From an uncultured Butyricicoccus sp. (lineage in GTDB: Bacteria; Bacillota; Clostridia; Oscillospirales; Butyricicoccaceae), in NCBI GenBank assembly GCA_900547195.1, contig URFQ01000061.1:1-14711 (forward strand): 14,711 nt of DNA, written 5' to 3'. How positions within the stretch are numbered: position 1 is the stretch's first letter; every line of letters begins with the position of its first letter. The notes under the pieces are model-generated. The model was given only the letters and a program-made list of their open reading frames with translations. It made no database searches and was not told where the DNA came from. Below are positions 6,591 through 13,270 of the stretch, piece by piece. Position numbers and translations under genes: made by a program.

Positions 6591-7443
6591 ATTCGGCCCG
6601 GCGGGCAATTCTGATTCCTTTGCCGCCGCGGGCTTTAAGGCCACTGCGGACGCGCCCAAATGGCTGCGCGGGCTGGGGCTGGCCGCGTATGAATACCAGT
6701 GCGGCCGGGGCGTGAACATCGGGGACGAGACCGCCGCCAAAATCGGCGACGAGGCGCGTGCGCATGGCATTACGCTGTCGCTGCACACACCGTATTATAT
6801 CAACCTGTCCTCCCCGGAACCCGAACGCATGGAGAAAAACATCGGTTATGTGCTGAAAAGCTGCCATGCCGCGGCCGCAATGGGCGCGGGGCGTCTGGTG
6901 GTGCACTGCGGCGGCGTCGGGAAACAGTCCCGCGACAAAGCGTTTGCCAACACCATCGAGAATGTACGCGCGATTTTAGCGGCCGTAGATGAGGCGGGTT
7001 ATACGCAGCAGACAATTTGCCTGGAGACCATGGGCAAGCAAAGCGTGATTGGCAGCGCGGAGGAAATCGTGCAGCTGGTCGCGCTGGATGACCGTTTGCT
7101 GCCGTGTATCGATTTTGGGCATCTCAATGCGCGCACGAACGGAAAATACAACAGCTATGAGGCGTTCTGCGCGCTGTTTGACCGGATGGAAAACGGGATT
7201 GGCAGCGAGCGAACCGCGCATTTTCACAGCCATTTTTCCAAGATCGAGTATTCCGCCAAGGGTGAGGTGCGGCATCTGACCTTTGCCGATCGGGTGTACG
7301 GCCCGGAATTTGCACCGCTTGCGCGCGTGCTGGCCGAGCGCGGATATGCTCCGACGGTGATCTGTGAATCCGCGGGAACGCAGGCGGAGGACGCCCTCGA
7401 AATGCAGCGGCTGTACCGGAAAGCGTGCGAAGAAGTGGTATAA
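6580..7443 (+). CDS. Endonuclease IV/xylose isomerase-like TIM-barrel protein (AP endonuclease family 2)
   Basis: This 287-residue protein retains the metal-ligand pattern of the Nfo superfamily: LHTPYYINL (H69), VHCGG (H109), CLETMGKQ (E149), CIDFGHLN (D178, H181), HFHSHFS (214-220), VRHLTF (H232) and CESAG (E263). Nfo uses these residues to hold three zinc ions and cut DNA at abasic sites. Several flanking residues differ from E. coli Nfo (DFGHLNA where Nfo has DTCHAFA; FSKIEYS where Nfo has the NDSK region). It could therefore be a divergent AP endonuclease or a related sugar isomerase-like enzyme. The start at 6580 was chosen because AGGAGG lies 9 bases before it, whereas the ATG at 6571 abuts the ribosome site. 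It is the second gene of the yqeG operon. Confidence 0.8.
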   Translation: MCIKFGPAGNSDSFAAAGFKATADAPKWLRGLGLAAYEYQCGRGVNIGDETAAKIGDEARAHGITLSLHTPYYINLSSPEPERMEKNIGYVLKSCHAAAAMGAGRLVVHCGGVGKQSRDKAFANTIENVRAILAAVDEAGYTQQTICLETMGKQSVIGSAEEIVQLVALDDRLLPCIDFGHLNARTNGKYNSYEAFCALFDRMENGIGSERTAHFHSHFSKIEYSAKGEVRHLTFADRVYGPEFAPLARVLAERGYAPTVICESAGTQAEDALEMQRLYRKACEEVV

Positions 7444-7451
7444 AAAAGTGC

Positions 7452-7480
7452 TTGCAAAACGGACAAGCGTGTGCTATACT
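7452..7480 (+). promoter_or_regulatory. tRNA-Ser promoter
   Basis: TTGCAA (7452-7457), exactly 17 bases, then TATACT (7475-7480) with a preceding TGC (extended -10). It is the best-matching promoter of the window and lies 31 bases before the mature tRNA. Confidence 0.85.
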
Positions 7481-7511
7481 AATAAAGCTGTATTGTAGCG
7501 CATGTCCATAT

Positions 7512-7602
7512 GGAGCGGTATCGAAGAGGTCATAACGAGAACGACTCGAAATCGTTTGACGGGTGAAACCGTCCGTGGGTTCGAATCCCACCCGCTCCGC
7601 CA
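7512..7602 (+). tRNA. tRNA-Ser (anticodon CGA), CCA encoded
   Basis: Folding by eye gives acceptor GGAGCGG (7512-7518) with CCGCTCC (7592-7598), D-stem TCG/CGA, anticodon stem AACGA/TCGTT with loop CTCGAAA (anticodon CGA, reading UCG), a long class II variable arm GACGG/CCGTC, and T-arm GTGGG-TTCGAAT-CCCAC. Discriminator G is followed by an encoded CCA (7600-7602). The long variable arm agrees with serine. Confidence 0.95.
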
Positions 7603-7605
7603 TCT

Positions 7606-7636
7606 GGCATCCATCCGAAAGATGGATGCCTTTTTT
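7606..7636 (+). terminator. Intrinsic terminator of tRNA-Ser
   Basis: A perfect 10-bp stem, GGCATCCATC (7606-7615) with GATGGATGCC (7621-7630), has a 5-base loop and is followed by TTTTTT. It starts 3 bases after the CCA end. Confidence 0.92.
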
Positions 7637-7670
7637 GAACCACCCGACTGGCGAGTGGTTCAAAAAAGGC
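7628..7670. repeat. 16-bp perfect inverted repeat overlapping the tRNA terminator
   Basis: Left arm 7628-7643 (GCC, six T, GAACCAC) is the exact complement of 7655-7670 (GTGGTTC, six A, GGC), with an 11-base loop. The left arm takes in the last 3 bases of the terminator stem and its entire U-tract, so in RNA the two structures exclude each other. It has no U-tract of its own on either strand. Confidence 0.8.
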
Positions 7671-7689
7671 TTATGTCGATGATGCAGAA

Positions 7690-7731
7690 AGGCATCCCCG
7701 CACGGTGTTTCGTGCAGGGATGCCTGTTTTT
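7690..7731. terminator. Hairpin at the 3' end of trkH, likely terminator
   Basis: Arms AGGCATCCC (7690-7698) and GGGATGCCT (7717-7725) enclose an inner stem GCACG/CGTGC (7700-7704/7711-7715). On the plus strand GTTTTTATA follows, so it works best against plus-strand read-through from the tRNA. On the minus strand it starts 4 bases after the trkH stop but has only a TTTC tail. Confidence 0.65.
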
Positions 7732-9181
7732 ATAGCCGCTGCCGCCAGCTGTACCGGCTGAACAAAGCAAGGATTGGAAAGATTTCCAGACGGCCGAGCA
7801 GCATGTCGGCGGATAATACCAGCTTGGACAGATCGCTGAGCGTGCCAAAATGAGCCGCCGGACCGACAATGTCAAGACCCGGGCCGATGTTGTTGAAGCA
7901 GGCCAGCACTGCCGAAATGCTGGTTTCGAGCGAGTATGGTTCCAGTGAGACCACAATTATGCTTGTACCGGCCAGCAGCATATACGCGGACAGAAAGCAG
8001 TTGACGCCGCGCAGAACCTGGGGATCGATTGGCTGGCGGCTGACGTGCAGGGCGATGACCGCGCGCGGACGCAGGATGCGCCGGATATTGCGTTTTAAAT
8101 CTTTAAAGATGAGCACCAACCGAATGACCTTAAACCCACCGCCTGTACTGCCTGCGCAGGCGCCAAGCACCATCAGGCACAGCAGGATCGCTTTGGAGAA
8201 GGTCGGCCACGCATCGAAATTCACGGTCGAGAAACCGGTGGTCGTCATGATGCTGGACACCTGGAACGCCGCATGGTGGATGCTGTCGCGTATCGAACCC
8301 TCGATGGGGCGGATGTTCCACGCGATGGCCGCAGTAGCGCCCGCCATAATCAGCAGATACCAGCGCAGCTCTTCATCGCGCAATACATCGGTGAAACGGC
8401 GCAGAAGAAGCAGGTAGTAAATGCTGAAATTCACGCCGAATAATGTCATAAACACCGTGCAGACATTTTGCAGGTATGGGCTGTAGCCGGCCATGCTGTC
8501 GTTTTTGACGCCAAAGCCGCCCGTGCCGGCGGTGCCAAACGCGGTACACAGGCTGTCAAACAGCGGCATGCCGCCGAGCAACAGGAAAATCAGGCACAGG
8601 ATGGTCATTGCAAAGTAAATGCCATATAAGATGACGGCTGTGTCTTTCAGCCGCGGGGTCAGCTTGCCGACGCTGGGCCCCGGGCTTTCCGCACGCATGA
8701 GGTGGAAGGTGCCGCCCGAAGTCTTATCGGAAACCACAGCGAGCGCAAACACGAGAATGCCCATGCCGCCCAGCCAGTGCGTGAAACTGCGCCAGTACAG
8801 CAGGCCGCGGCTGAGCGCTTCCACATCGGGCAGGATGGATGCGCCGGTGGTGGTAAAGCCGGAAATGGATTCAAAAAGCGCGTCAATAAAATGCGGGATC
8901 TGGCCGCTCAGGTAAAAGGGCAGGCAGCCCATCACCGAGATGGCCACCCAGCACAATGCGACGGTGACAAAGCCCTCCTGTGCAAAAAAGGTTTCCCGCG
9001 CGCCGCGGCCGATCAGCAGCAGGAGGCCCGCCGTGGCCAGCATGATCAGGATGGTCAGACCGTAGGCGCCGAGCACGTCATACTCGCGGTCGATGAGGCA
9101 CCAGATCAGGGCGGGCAGCATGAACAGGCATTCCATCAGGATGACACGGCCGATGGTGCGGCCTACAATTTTAATATTCAT
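7730..9181 (-). CDS. trkH: TrkH family potassium uptake channel subunit
   Basis: This 483-residue polytopic membrane protein has four pore-loop repeats. Selectivity segments are TTTGAS (110-115), GTAGTGGFG (216-224), TTTGFS (313-318) and NNIGPG (430-435), each with the glycine expected of the K+ filter. ACAGSTGGGFKVIR (341-354) precedes the last repeat and belongs to the gating-loop region conserved in TrkH/KtrB. Length agrees with TrkH. The start overlaps the end of trkA by 11 bases, so the two are translationally coupled and should be made in a fixed ratio. Together they take up K+, with TrkA gating from the cytoplasmic side. Confidence 0.96.
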   Translation of the reverse strand: MNIKIVGRTIGRVILMECLFMLPALIWCLIDREYDVLGAYGLTILIMLATAGLLLLIGRGARETFFAQEGFVTVALCWVAISVMGCLPFYLSGQIPHFIDALFESISGFTTTGASILPDVEALSRGLLYWRSFTHWLGGMGILVFALAVVSDKTSGGTFHLMRAESPGPSVGKLTPRLKDTAVILYGIYFAMTILCLIFLLLGGMPLFDSLCTAFGTAGTGGFGVKNDSMAGYSPYLQNVCTVFMTLFGVNFSIYYLLLLRRFTDVLRDEELRWYLLIMAGATAAIAWNIRPIEGSIRDSIHHAAFQVSSIMTTTGFSTVNFDAWPTFSKAILLCLMVLGACAGSTGGGFKVIRLVLIFKDLKRNIRRILRPRAVIALHVSRQPIDPQVLRGVNCFLSAYMLLAGTSIIVVSLEPYSLETSISAVLACFNNIGPGLDIVGPAAHFGTLSDLSKLVLSADMLLGRLEIFPILALFSRYSWRQRL

Positions 9182-10559
9182 ACATCACGCCCCGGTCGCT
9201 GCTGCGGAAAATATCGTTCATCTGGCGGAATGGGTTTTCGCAGGTCGTGACCACGATGACGGTGTCGCCTTTGACAAAATGGCTGCTGCCGTCCGGGATA
9301 ATGGTCTGGCCCTGATGGGTGATACAGGCAATCAGCACACCGGGCTTCAGCGGCACATCCTTGAGCGGCGTGGCGCACCAGTGCACCGAATCGTCCACGA
9401 GAAATTCCAGCGTTTCTGCTTTGCCGTCCGCAATGCGGTGCAGCGCCAGCACGCTGCCCTTCTGGTTCTGCATGGCCCGCACATACCGCACAATGTTGCT
9501 GCTGCAAAGCTCCTTGGGGCTGACCATGCTGCCAATGCCCATGTCGGCAAACATGCCGCTGTATTCCAGGCGGTTGACCTTGGTGACCACCTTGGGCACA
9601 CCGTTTGCGCCTGCATACATGGAGATGACAATGTTTTCCTCATCAATGCCGGTCAGGGTGACGACGGCGTCGGTGGCGCCCATGCCCTCGCTGTCGAGCA
9701 GCGCCTTGGAAGAGCCATCCCCAAGTACGACCGCGGCCTTCGGCAGCTGTTCGGCCAGGCTGGCCGCGCGTGCGGGGTTGTTTTCGATGATCTTCACGCT
9801 GATGCCTGCGCTCAGCAGGCGCTCGGCCAGATAATAGGCCAGACGGCCGCCGCCGATCAGCATGGCCTGCCGGATCTTCTGGGTAGCAATGCCGAGGTTT
9901 TTGATCAGCTGCGCAAGGTTCACGGCTTTTGCCGTAACATAAATGTGGTCGCCCGCCTGGATGACATAGCTGCCGTCCGGGATGGTGACATTGCCGCCGC
10001 GCAGGGCGGCGCAGACGAGAACCTTGACGCGCGCGATTTTATACAGGCCGCTCAGCGGGATGCCGGCCAGCACGCTGTCGCTGCTGACGCGCAGCTCGAC
10101 AATTTCGACGCGCCCCTTGGCGAACGGCTCGCGCTGTAAAAAGCTCGGGAACTGGAGGGAACGGAAAATATCGACCGCGGCGCTCTGCTCGGGGTTGATC
10201 GTCATGGAAAGGCCCAGGTCTTCGCGCATGGAAAACAGCTGCTCCGCATATTCGGGCGCGCGCACACGCGCAATCGTGTGGATGCGCTTGTTCATGCGCT
10301 TGGCGGTCAGGCAGCAGAGCAGGTTGATTTCGTCGGCGCTGGTCGCCGCGATCAGCAGGTCGGCCTTGTCAACGCCCGCCGCGCGCAGGGTGTTCATGGT
10401 CGCGGCATTGCCCTGGATGGTCATTACGTCCAGCTGGTCGAGGTTTGCCTGCAACACCTTGGGGTTGGAGTCAATGACCACGAGGTCATGATCCTCCCGC
10501 AGGAGCTGGCGGGTCAGGGCAAGGCCGACCTTGCCGTCGCCCGCGATGATAATATTCAT
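9171..10559 (-). CDS. trkA: TrkA, K+ transporter regulatory subunit with two RCK units
   Basis: This 462-residue cytoplasmic protein has a doubled layout: RCK-N 1 with GDGKVG (7-12) and acidic D30 at the end of strand 2; RCK-C 1 (about 148-225); RCK-N 2 with GGGRLA (236-241) and E259; and RCK-C 2 (about 370-450). The glycine-rich loops bind nucleotide (NAD(H) or ATP/ADP in studied family members) and control the TrkH pore. GGAAGG stands 10 bases before the ATG. It is transcribed from its own promoter at 10602-10630 and overlaps trkH downstream. Nothing is missing compared with full-length TrkA. Confidence 0.96.
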   Translation of the reverse strand: MNIIIAGDGKVGLALTRQLLREDHDLVVIDSNPKVLQANLDQLDVMTIQGNAATMNTLRAAGVDKADLLIAATSADEINLLCCLTAKRMNKRIHTIARVRAPEYAEQLFSMREDLGLSMTINPEQSAAVDIFRSLQFPSFLQREPFAKGRVEIVELRVSSDSVLAGIPLSGLYKIARVKVLVCAALRGGNVTIPDGSYVIQAGDHIYVTAKAVNLAQLIKNLGIATQKIRQAMLIGGGRLAYYLAERLLSAGISVKIIENNPARAASLAEQLPKAAVVLGDGSSKALLDSEGMGATDAVVTLTGIDEENIVISMYAGANGVPKVVTKVNRLEYSGMFADMGIGSMVSPKELCSSNIVRYVRAMQNQKGSVLALHRIADGKAETLEFLVDDSVHWCATPLKDVPLKPGVLIACITHQGQTIIPDGSSHFVKGDTVIVVTTCENPFRQMNDIFRSSDRGVMYEY

Positions 10560-10584
10560 GAAAGAAAAACCTTCCTATTCTGAA

Positions 10585-10601
10585 AATGGTATGATGCCAT
10601 T
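10585..10601. repeat. Small inverted repeat in the trkA leader
   Basis: AATGG (10585-10589) and CCATT (10597-10601) are symmetric around 7 bases, between the -10 and the trkA start. It could be an operator half-site pair or a weak leader hairpin; it is short enough to be chance. Confidence 0.3.
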
Positions 10602-10630
10602 AGTATACGACACCCGGGCGGCAGAAACAA
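10602..10630 (-). promoter_or_regulatory. trkA-trkH promoter
   Basis: On the minus strand TTGTTT (10625-10630), 17 bases, TATACT (10602-10607). The -10 is 42 bases before the trkA ATG. Confidence 0.65.
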
Positions 10631-10694
10631 GGGGCAATCGCAGAAAAGGGCGAAGCATGGTATAATCTTTACAGGAACTTGCCTAAAACTATGC

Positions 10695-10741
10695 AAAAAA
10701 ACAGCAGGGCGCCCGCACACGTTTTCCGTGCGGACGCCCTG
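10695..10741 (-). terminator. Terminator after the 53-aa gene
   Basis: Stem CAGGGCG/CGCCCTG (10705-10711/10735-10741) plus inner CCGCAC/GTGCGG (10713-10718/10728-10733) with one C-A mismatch between them, followed on the minus strand by a CTG and seven T. It begins 3 bases after the stop codon of the small gene. Confidence 0.85.
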
Positions 10742-10743
10742 TG

Positions 10744-10905
10744 TCATTGCTGCGGGGTTTGCCCCACAATATAGTCGGCCACGCGGCGCATATCCGCTTC
10801 GGTGCGGAAGACCACGCCGCTTTGCAGGATGCTTTCCTGCACATTTTTCGGGAGGGTGCGGAAATACCGCCCCATGCTGTTGTCCATATGGAAATAGTCA
10901 GCCAT
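10744..10905 (-). CDS. Small soluble protein of 53 residues, function unknown
   Basis: An ATG at 10905 is preceded by GAGGTGAGG at proper spacing. It opens a 53-codon frame beginning MADYFHMDNSMGRYFRTLP and ending VADYIVGQTPQQ, closed by TGA three bases before an intrinsic terminator. The core, LPKNVQESILQSGVVFRTE (about 18-36), followed by a helix with DMRRVADYI, is a pattern I associate with small uncharacterised Clostridia proteins; this recollection is not checked. The protein is soluble and mostly helical, without cysteine or signal peptide. It lies between coaX and trkA, bounded by terminators on both sides. The frame is well supported by ribosome site and terminator placement; the role is unknown. 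Confidence 0.75.
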   Translation of the reverse strand: MADYFHMDNSMGRYFRTLPKNVQESILQSGVVFRTEADMRRVADYIVGQTPQQ

Positions 10906-10953
10906 ATAACCTCACCTCGTCCATAGGATGCCCGAAAAACGGGGCGGTTATAC

Positions 10954-10982
10954 AAAAAAACAGCAGGGCGTCTGCCCTGCTG
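10954..10982 (-). terminator. Terminator of the yfcE-coaX operon
   Basis: A perfect 9-bp stem, CAGCAGGGC (10961-10969) with GCCCTGCTG (10974-10982), loop GTCT, is followed on the minus strand by seven T. It begins 7 bases after the coaX stop. Confidence 0.92.
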
Positions 10983-10989
10983 CAAGCGG

Positions 10990-11817
10990 TTAGGATTCTT
11001 CGGTGGCCTCGATGATGGAAAGCTCGCGGCACGTGCATTTTTGACGGAACAGCGTGCGGTTGCGCTCATAAATCATGCGCAGGCCATCCAGCGTCAGGTT
11101 GGGGTCCACCTCGTCGATAAGCGCGCAGTGTTCGGCCATCATGCGGCCCATGCCGCCGGTCGCGATCACGCGCACATTGCCGGTGAGTTCTTTTTTCATG
11201 TCTTCGATGATGCCGGTCAGCGCGCCGACATAGCCGCGCACCGCGCCCGACTGCATGCTCTGCACGGTCGTGCGGCCAATGGCGCACTCGGTGGGCGCGA
11301 TATCCACGCGCGGCAGCTTGGACGCCTTCATAAAGAGCGCCTCCATGGCGACCTTGATGCCGGGGAAAATTGCGCCGCCGAGGTATGCGCCGTCCGGGCC
11401 GATGGCGTCAAACGTAATGGCGGTGCCAATATCCACGATGATCAGCGGCTTGCCGTAGCGGGCCACAGCCGAAACGCCGTTCACCAGACGGTCAACCCCC
11501 ACTTCGCGCGGGTTGTTATAGCGGTTCACCATGCCGGTGTCCACATCCTTGCCGACCACGAGCGGCTGGATGCGCAGGTATTTGCGGATCGCGTTTTTGA
11601 GCGAATACATGGCCGGCGGCACCACCGAAGCGATGATGACCGCCGAGGTGTTCTCCGGGGCGATGTTCAGGAAATGGTAATATTGCAAAATCTGCATGCC
11701 GATCTCGTCCGACGTTGAGGTCGCGTTGGTTGAGATACGGAACGAGCCAACCAGGTTCTTTCCTTCAAAAAGGCCGAATACCATATTTGTATTGCCCACA
11801 TCAATCGTTAATAACAT
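10990..11817 (-). CDS. coaX: Type III pantothenate kinase
   Basis: CoaX phosphorylates pantothenate in the first step of coenzyme A synthesis, using ATP and a monovalent cation. Seen in the 275-residue protein are DVGNTN (6-11, phosphate-binding loop), GVDR (107-110, pantothenate site), VDIGTAITFD (128-137), GGAIFPG (147-153) and ATGG (219-222). Roughly the last 18 residues (KCTCRELSIIEATEES), with a CxC pair, extend past the usual end of the fold. The ATG is only 3 bases after the yfcE stop and lacks a clear ribosome site of its own, so translation is probably coupled to yfcE. It ends at a strong terminator. Confidence 0.96.
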   Translation of the reverse strand: MLLTIDVGNTNMVFGLFEGKNLVGSFRISTNATSTSDEIGMQILQYYHFLNIAPENTSAVIIASVVPPAMYSLKNAIRKYLRIQPLVVGKDVDTGMVNRYNNPREVGVDRLVNGVSAVARYGKPLIIVDIGTAITFDAIGPDGAYLGGAIFPGIKVAMEALFMKASKLPRVDIAPTECAIGRTTVQSMQSGAVRGYVGALTGIIEDMKKELTGNVRVIATGGMGRMMAEHCALIDEVDPNLTLDGLRMIYERNRTLFRQKCTCRELSIIEATEES

Positions 11818-11820
11818 AGG

Positions 11821-12357
11821 TCAAAACCACCCAAATCTCTTTTTCTTCTTTTTATCCAGCGATTCGTCATACGGCGCGCCGTCCGTGTCCAAAAATCCGA
11901 CCGCAAGCAGACGGCCGCCCTGCACCGTCAGGCGGATGCAGCTCCCTCTGCCGCTGCGCGGCATGCTGATGCTGCCCGGGTTCATCACACGCACGCCGCC
12001 TTCCGTGACATCGTTTCGCAGGTGCGTGTGCCCATAGAGGGCAAGCGTACAGCCGTTATCGGCGGCATGGGCGGAGACCAGGCCGGTATCCGACCAGCCG
12101 ACCCGGTCCCGGTGGCCGTGCGTCAGGTACATGCGCACCCCTTCGGGTGCGATCACCGAAAACAGGGGCGCGTCCGGCTCAAAATCGTTGTTGCCGCGCA
12201 CGGCATAAACCGGCATATTTGGATAGCTGCGGCGCAGGTCGCAGGCGTCCTCGTAGTGGTCGCCCAGATGAATGACCGCGTCCGGCGCTTCGGTTTCTAT
12301 CAGGCCGTACATATCCAGCGTGCGGCCATGGGAATCGGAAAAGACAAGGATTTTCAT
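11821..12357 (-). CDS. yfcE: YfcE/MJ0936 family metallophosphoesterase
   Basis: This 178-residue cytoplasmic phosphodiesterase carries all five metallophosphoesterase motifs: FSDSHG (6-11), HLGDHYED (30-37), RGNND (54-58), THGH (79-82) and YGHTH (108-112). D8, H10, D33, N57, H80, H110 and H112 are the expected two-metal ligands. NPGSISMPR (126-134) completes the family pattern. The start at 12357 has AAGGAGC upstream and a good promoter 32 bases further; the frame stays open far upstream, but that part is not coding. The C-terminus is lysine-rich (DKKKKKRFGWF). The natural substrate is unknown; E. coli YfcE acts on artificial phosphodiesters. It is the first gene of an operon with coaX. Confidence 0.92.
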   Translation of the reverse strand: MKILVFSDSHGRTLDMYGLIETEAPDAVIHLGDHYEDACDLRRSYPNMPVYAVRGNNDFEPDAPLFSVIAPEGVRMYLTHGHRDRVGWSDTGLVSAHAADNGCTLALYGHTHLRNDVTEGGVRVMNPGSISMPRSGRGSCIRLTVQGGRLLAVGFLDTDGAPYDESLDKKKKKRFGWF

Positions 12358-12388
12358 GCGGAATGCTCCTTTGCTCCAATACCGTTTC

Positions 12389-12417
12389 ACTATACACGAA
12401 AAGGCGGGGCTTGTAAA
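12389..12417 (-). promoter_or_regulatory. yfcE-coaX promoter
   Basis: On the minus strand TTTACA (12412-12417), exactly 17 bases, TATAGT (12389-12394); each box is one base off consensus. Confidence 0.8.
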
Positions 12418-12546
12418 GGCTCCCTGGAATATTTTCGTCAAAAATTTAACGAATTTAGGGCCGCGCCTGCCCGGGAAATTGTCACCTTTGGCATACACGG
12501 CGCATAGATTGGTAATAAACCGAAAGGCACGTGGAGGGATTTTATA

Positions 12547-12816
12547 ATGATTGACGCAAATGAACTGATGCGCAAACTGATGGCACAGGGCGGCGGACAG
12601 GAGGCAATTTCCCGTTTGCAGCGCGCCCTGCAGGCGGGCGCAGGGCAGGACATCGCCAAAAACATCGACACCGCGACAGCCTCCCGCATTGAGCGCGCGG
12701 CGCAGGCCGCGCAGGCGGGCGATAAGCGCGCCGCACAGGCAGCGATCGCGGAGATTATGTCCACGCCCGAGGGCGCGGCGCTCGCGGCCGGGCTCAAACG
12801 CATCCTGGGAAAATGA
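12547..12816 (+). CDS. Small helical protein, first gene of a three-gene cassette, unknown function
   Basis: This 89-residue protein is not in a family I can name. It is predicted all-helical and rich in Ala and Gln. It begins MIDANELMRKLMAQGGGQEA, continues with a charged helix (RIERAAQAAQAGDKRAAQAA, about 47-66), and ends IMSTPEGAALAAGLKRILGK. The TPEG-A-L-KRILG ending is a likely family mark. There is no signal peptide, membrane helix or cysteine. GGAGGG lies 8 bases before the ATG. A weak promoter may lie near TTGTCA at 12479. The next gene starts 16 bases after its stop. It is divergent from yfcE. Confidence 0.75.
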   Translation: MIDANELMRKLMAQGGGQEAISRLQRALQAGAGQDIAKNIDTATASRIERAAQAAQAGDKRAAQAAIAEIMSTPEGAALAAGLKRILGK

Positions 12817-12832
12817 GAGGAGCAGGGAAGCC

Positions 12833-13270
12833 ATGGATGATATGCTGTCCTCGATCTTAAACGATCCGGAAAAGCTGCAAAGCGCAATTTCAATGGCGTC
12901 CTCTATGCTCGGCGGAGGCGCGCCGGCCGCGGAAGAAGCGCCGCCCGGCGATGCGCCTGCCGTGCCCGCGGCCGGCATGGGCAGCCCATTGCCCCGGCGG
13001 CCGGGCGGCGGCGCGGTTTACGATCCTTCGGCCGAGCTGATGCAGAAAGCCATGCCTGTGCTGGCTCAAATTGCCAAAAGCGGCCAGAATGCGGTCAGCC
13101 GGGAAAAACTAAACCTTTTAAACGCCGTAAAGCCCTTTGTGGCCGACAGCGTGGGCACGCAGATCGATCACGGCCTGCGGCTGGTCAGCATGGCGCGCAT
13201 GGCGCGCTCCGCCATGAAGCAGATCGGCACCACGCAGGGGCAGGACGGGGAAGGGGTGACCCATGTATAA
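12833..13270 (+). CDS. Small two-part protein, second gene of the cassette, unknown function
   Basis: The protein has 145 residues from the ATG at 12833, chosen because AGGAGCAGGGAAG precedes it and upstream sequence in frame belongs to the previous gene. It has an N-terminal helix (LSSILNDPEKLQSAISMASS, 5-24), a Pro/Ala/Gly-rich linker (about 27-62), and a C-terminal helical part with LNLLNAVKPFV (93-103) and a long amphipathic helix (DHGLRLVSMARMARSAMKQ, 112-130). The NDPE plus LLNAVKPF combination is what I vaguely recall from small uncharacterised Clostridia proteins, not verified. It is soluble. The stop overlaps the next start by 8 bases, so the two are coupled. Confidence 0.75.
   Translation: MDDMLSSILNDPEKLQSAISMASSMLGGGAPAAEEAPPGDAPAVPAAGMGSPLPRRPGGGAVYDPSAELMQKAMPVLAQIAKSGQNAVSREKLNLLNAVKPFVADSVGTQIDHGLRLVSMARMARSAMKQIGTTQGQDGEGVTHV

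Noticed and set aside
9093..10139. Plus-strand open frame of 348 codons opposite trkH/trkA
   Set aside because: Antisense shadow of well conserved genes with His/Ala/Asp-biased composition.
10658..10666. Plus-strand extended -10, TGGTATAAT
   Set aside because: No -35 at proper spacing and no plus-strand gene follows; it could make an antisense RNA to the 53-aa gene, but nothing else supports it.
12479..12510. Promoter for the three-gene cassette (TTGTCA, CATAGA/TAGATT), or a sporulation sigma site (GCATACA)
   Set aside because: Neither the spacing nor the boxes fit a housekeeping or sporulation sigma consensus well enough to annotate.
12358..12978. Upstream extension of the yfcE frame (start at 12978)
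   Set aside because: It would run through the promoter at 12389-12417 and opposite two small genes. The metallophosphoesterase domain starts exactly at the ATG at 12357, which has AAGGAGC.
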